A stretch of 7,704 bases of DNA from NCBI GenBank assembly GCA_023441125.1, contig JAEZQV010000134.1:1-7704 (forward strand), written 5' to 3'. Both the position numbers and the translations under genes were made by a program. The notes beneath the pieces are model-generated. The model saw only the letters and a program-made list of their open reading frames with translations, searched no databases and was not told the DNA's origin. The DNA is from Bacillota bacterium. GTDB taxonomy: Bacteria; Bacillota_C; Negativicutes; Sporomusales; Sporomusaceae. Positions 6,673-7,704 of the stretch are shown here, piece by piece (within the stretch, counting starts at the first letter, position 1; each line of letters opens with the position of its first letter).

Positions 6673-6701
6673 ATTATACCATAACATGGGTGTTTAGTCA
6701 A
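6673..6701 (-). promoter_or_regulatory. Sigma-A promoter of the yabE-like gene
   Basis: Minus strand: TTGACT (6696-6701), a 17-base spacer, and consensus TATAAT (6673-6678) preceded by TGG (extended -10). The predicted start is near 6666, giving a leader of about 22 bases to the ATG at 6644. This leaves no room for a riboswitch in that transcript. Confidence 0.92.
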
Positions 6702-6715
6702 ACAATGGCTGCTTT

Positions 6716-6734
6716 TTATCCATAATTATCCATT
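6716..6734 (+). promoter_or_regulatory. Two tandem DnaA-box-like 9-mers upstream of the yabE promoter
   Basis: TTATCCATA (6716-6724) and TTATCCATT (6726-6734) repeat with a 10-base period, one helical turn. The first differs from the DnaA-box consensus TTATCCACA at one position and the second at two. They start 15 bases upstream of the -35. They could be a DnaA or other regulator site. In this AT-rich stretch, chance is also possible. Confidence 0.35.
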
Positions 6735-6772
6735 CATTATTAGCAGTATTGCCACTAAATATAAATATTATA

Positions 6773-6839
6773 CAGGACAGCCGCCCTGCCGTTTGGGCTT
6801 GCTATCCCCCAAACACGGACCGCTATTAACGTTAGCCGG
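6773..6839. other. Cluster of GC-rich hairpins in the tatD-yabE gap, function unknown
   Basis: The gap between the tatD and yabE genes is about 310 bases. Inside it, CCGTTTGGG (6789-6797) pairs with CCCAAACACGG (6808-6818) around a 10-base loop with a 2-base bulge. Next, CCGCTA (6820-6825) pairs with TAGCCGG (6833-6839). A small CAGG/CCTG pair lies at 6773-6788. The block is much richer in GC than its surroundings. It does not match any riboswitch or small RNA I recognise. The sigma-A promoter of yabE lies downstream on the minus strand, so this block is outside the main yabE transcript. No coding region is supported here. Confidence 0.4.
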
Positions 6840-6854
6840 AATAAGAAAGCTGTT

Positions 6855-6909
6855 GATAAAAGAAAATTCAGCGGACATATTTACTCAATGTAAAATATTC
6901 GCTGAATTT
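6855..6909 (-). terminator. Probable terminator after tatD
   Basis: Minus strand, about 50 bases past the tatD stop: AAATTCAGCG and CGCTGAATTT form a perfect 10-bp outer stem (6864-6873 with 6900-6909). An inner stem (6877-6884 with 6890-6898, one bulged base) continues it to a loop of about 5 bases. TTTTCTTTT follows. The 46-base hairpin is longer than most terminators and AT-rich. Confidence 0.7.
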
Positions 6910-6958
6910 CCAATTTATTCCTGCTTATGTTTTTATTTATTTGCCGGTTTATGAAAAA

Positions 6959-7704
6959 TTATTCAGGTATACTAAACAGCCGCTTGGTATTGGCGGTTGC
7001 CGCCGCCGCCAGCTCGGCAAATTCCATGCCCCGCACCCGCGCCACTTCTTCGGCGGTAAAACGGACATGCGCCGGTTCGTTACGCCGGCCGCGAAACGGC
7101 TGGGGCGTCAGATAAGGGCAATCGGTCTCCACCAGCAGACGGTCCAGCGGAATATGGGCCGCCACTTGTTTCAGCTTGCCGTCTTTGGCATAGGTTACCG
7201 GGCCGGCAAAGGAAACATAAAAGCCCAGTTTTATTACTTCTTGCGCCATTTCCAGACTGCCGGAAAAACAATGGAAGACGCCGGTTACCCCCTTGGCCTC
7301 CCGTTTTACAATAGCCAGCACGTCACCATGCGCGTCCCGGTCATGAATAATAATCGGCTTATTAAGCTGCTTAGCCACATCAATCTGCCGCATAAATACC
7401 CGCTGCTGGACTTCACGGGGCGATAAATCATAATAGTAGTCCAGACCAATTTCGCCAATGGCAACCACTTTCGGCAGCCGGCACCAGGCCGCCAGTTGCT
7501 CATAGTCGCTGTCCATGGCGCCCTGAGCATCATGAGGATGAATTCCTACCGCGGCATATACCAGTTCATTCTCCTCAGCCAGCGCAATCGACCGGGCCGA
7601 GGAGGCCATGCACGCCCCGGCATTAATAATGCCGACAAGCCCGGCCTCAGCCGCTCGCCGGATAACCTCCGCCCGGTCCTCGTCGAAACGTTTGTCATCG
7701 ATGT
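6959..7704 (-). CDS. tatD: TatD family metal-dependent DNase, N-terminus outside the window
   Basis: 247 residues are visible; only about ten N-terminal residues, including the first His-x-His metal site, lie beyond the right edge. The frame stays open through 7704, beginning IDDKRFDEDRAEVI, so a start at the Met encoded at 7609 is not credible. TatD proteins are TIM-barrel, two-metal hydrolases with 3'-5' exonuclease activity on DNA, linked to DNA repair and turnover. The remaining metal and active-site motifs are all present: GIHPH (53-57 of the visible part), GEIGLDY (83-89), IIHDRDAH (118-125), FHCFSGS (143-149) and ETDCPYLTPQPFRGRRNEP (192-210). In Bacillus tatD follows metS and precedes yabE, so metG/metS is the expected next gene to the right. 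Confidence 0.96.
   Translation of the reverse strand, partial: IDDKRFDEDRAEVIRRAAEAGLVGIINAGACMASSARSIALAEENELVYAAVGIHPHDAQGAMDSDYEQLAAWCRLPKVVAIGEIGLDYYYDLSPREVQQRVFMRQIDVAKQLNKPIIIHDRDAHGDVLAIVKREAKGVTGVFHCFSGSLEMAQEVIKLGFYVSFAGPVTYAKDGKLKQVAAHIPLDRLLVETDCPYLTPQPFRGRRNEPAHVRFTAEEVARVRGMEFAELAAAATANTKRLFSIPE

Noticed and set aside
6767..6795. Second promoter built on TATAAT at 6767-6772, minus strand
   Set aside because: The hexamer at the correct distance (CAAACG) matches the -35 consensus at only two positions.
6645..6958. Cyclic di-AMP (ydaO) riboswitch controlling the yabE-like wall gene
   Set aside because: The conserved ydaO blocks are absent, and the strong sigma-A promoter gives a leader of only about 22 bases.

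Overview
The window looks like chromosome from an endospore-forming Firmicute. The evidence is an intact spore-coat protease gene (yabG-like) and a gene order, tatD - yabE-like - rnmV - rsmA - yabG, that matches the origin-proximal tatD(yabD)-yabE-rnmV-ksgA-yabG cluster of Bacillus subtilis. Base composition is moderate (around 50% GC by eye), with strong GGAGG-type ribosome binding sites and several GTG or TTG starts. An SbmA/YddA-type ABC transporter, a family common in diderm bacteria, would fit a spore-forming Negativicute (Sporomusaceae-like). That placement is inference, not something the sequence proves.

Layout, right to left along the minus strand, which carries all but one gene. (1) tatD (6959 to the right edge) is a metal-dependent nuclease missing only about ten N-terminal residues. 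A long hairpin terminator follows it. (2) An AT-rich gap of about 310 bases holds that terminator, a cluster of GC-rich hairpins, two tandem DnaA-box-like 9-mers and a textbook sigma-A promoter. (3) A YabE-like DUF348/G5/3D-domain wall protein (5655-6644) follows, ending in a 15-bp hairpin. (4) A SbmA/YddA-type ABC transporter (3716-5434, TTG start) sits where Bacillus has nothing; a possible 25-residue upstream ORF overlaps its start, and it has its own terminator. (5) rnmV and rsmA (2952-3533 and 2102-2962) overlap by 11 bases and share one promoter; both are rRNA maturation or modification genes. (6) A plus-strand GT-A glycosyltransferase gene (1181-2068) lies between rsmA and yabG. Its last codons form one arm of a shared bidirectional terminator. 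(7) yabG (202-1083) is divergent from the glycosyltransferase and ends in a hairpin plus T-run. (8) The left 80 bases are the start of another minus-strand gene. Its first residues carry the VFYTP motif typical of Eco57I/type IIG-like adenine-specific DNA methyltransferases.

Functionally this is mostly housekeeping (rRNA processing, DNA or RNA quality control, wall hydrolysis, spore coat maturation) with two added genes, the transporter and the glycosyltransferase. No mobile element, CRISPR array, tRNA or rRNA was seen. The best lead for something unusual is the left edge, where an apparent DNA methyltransferase gene begins in the place of the veg/ssp genes that follow yabG in Bacillus.
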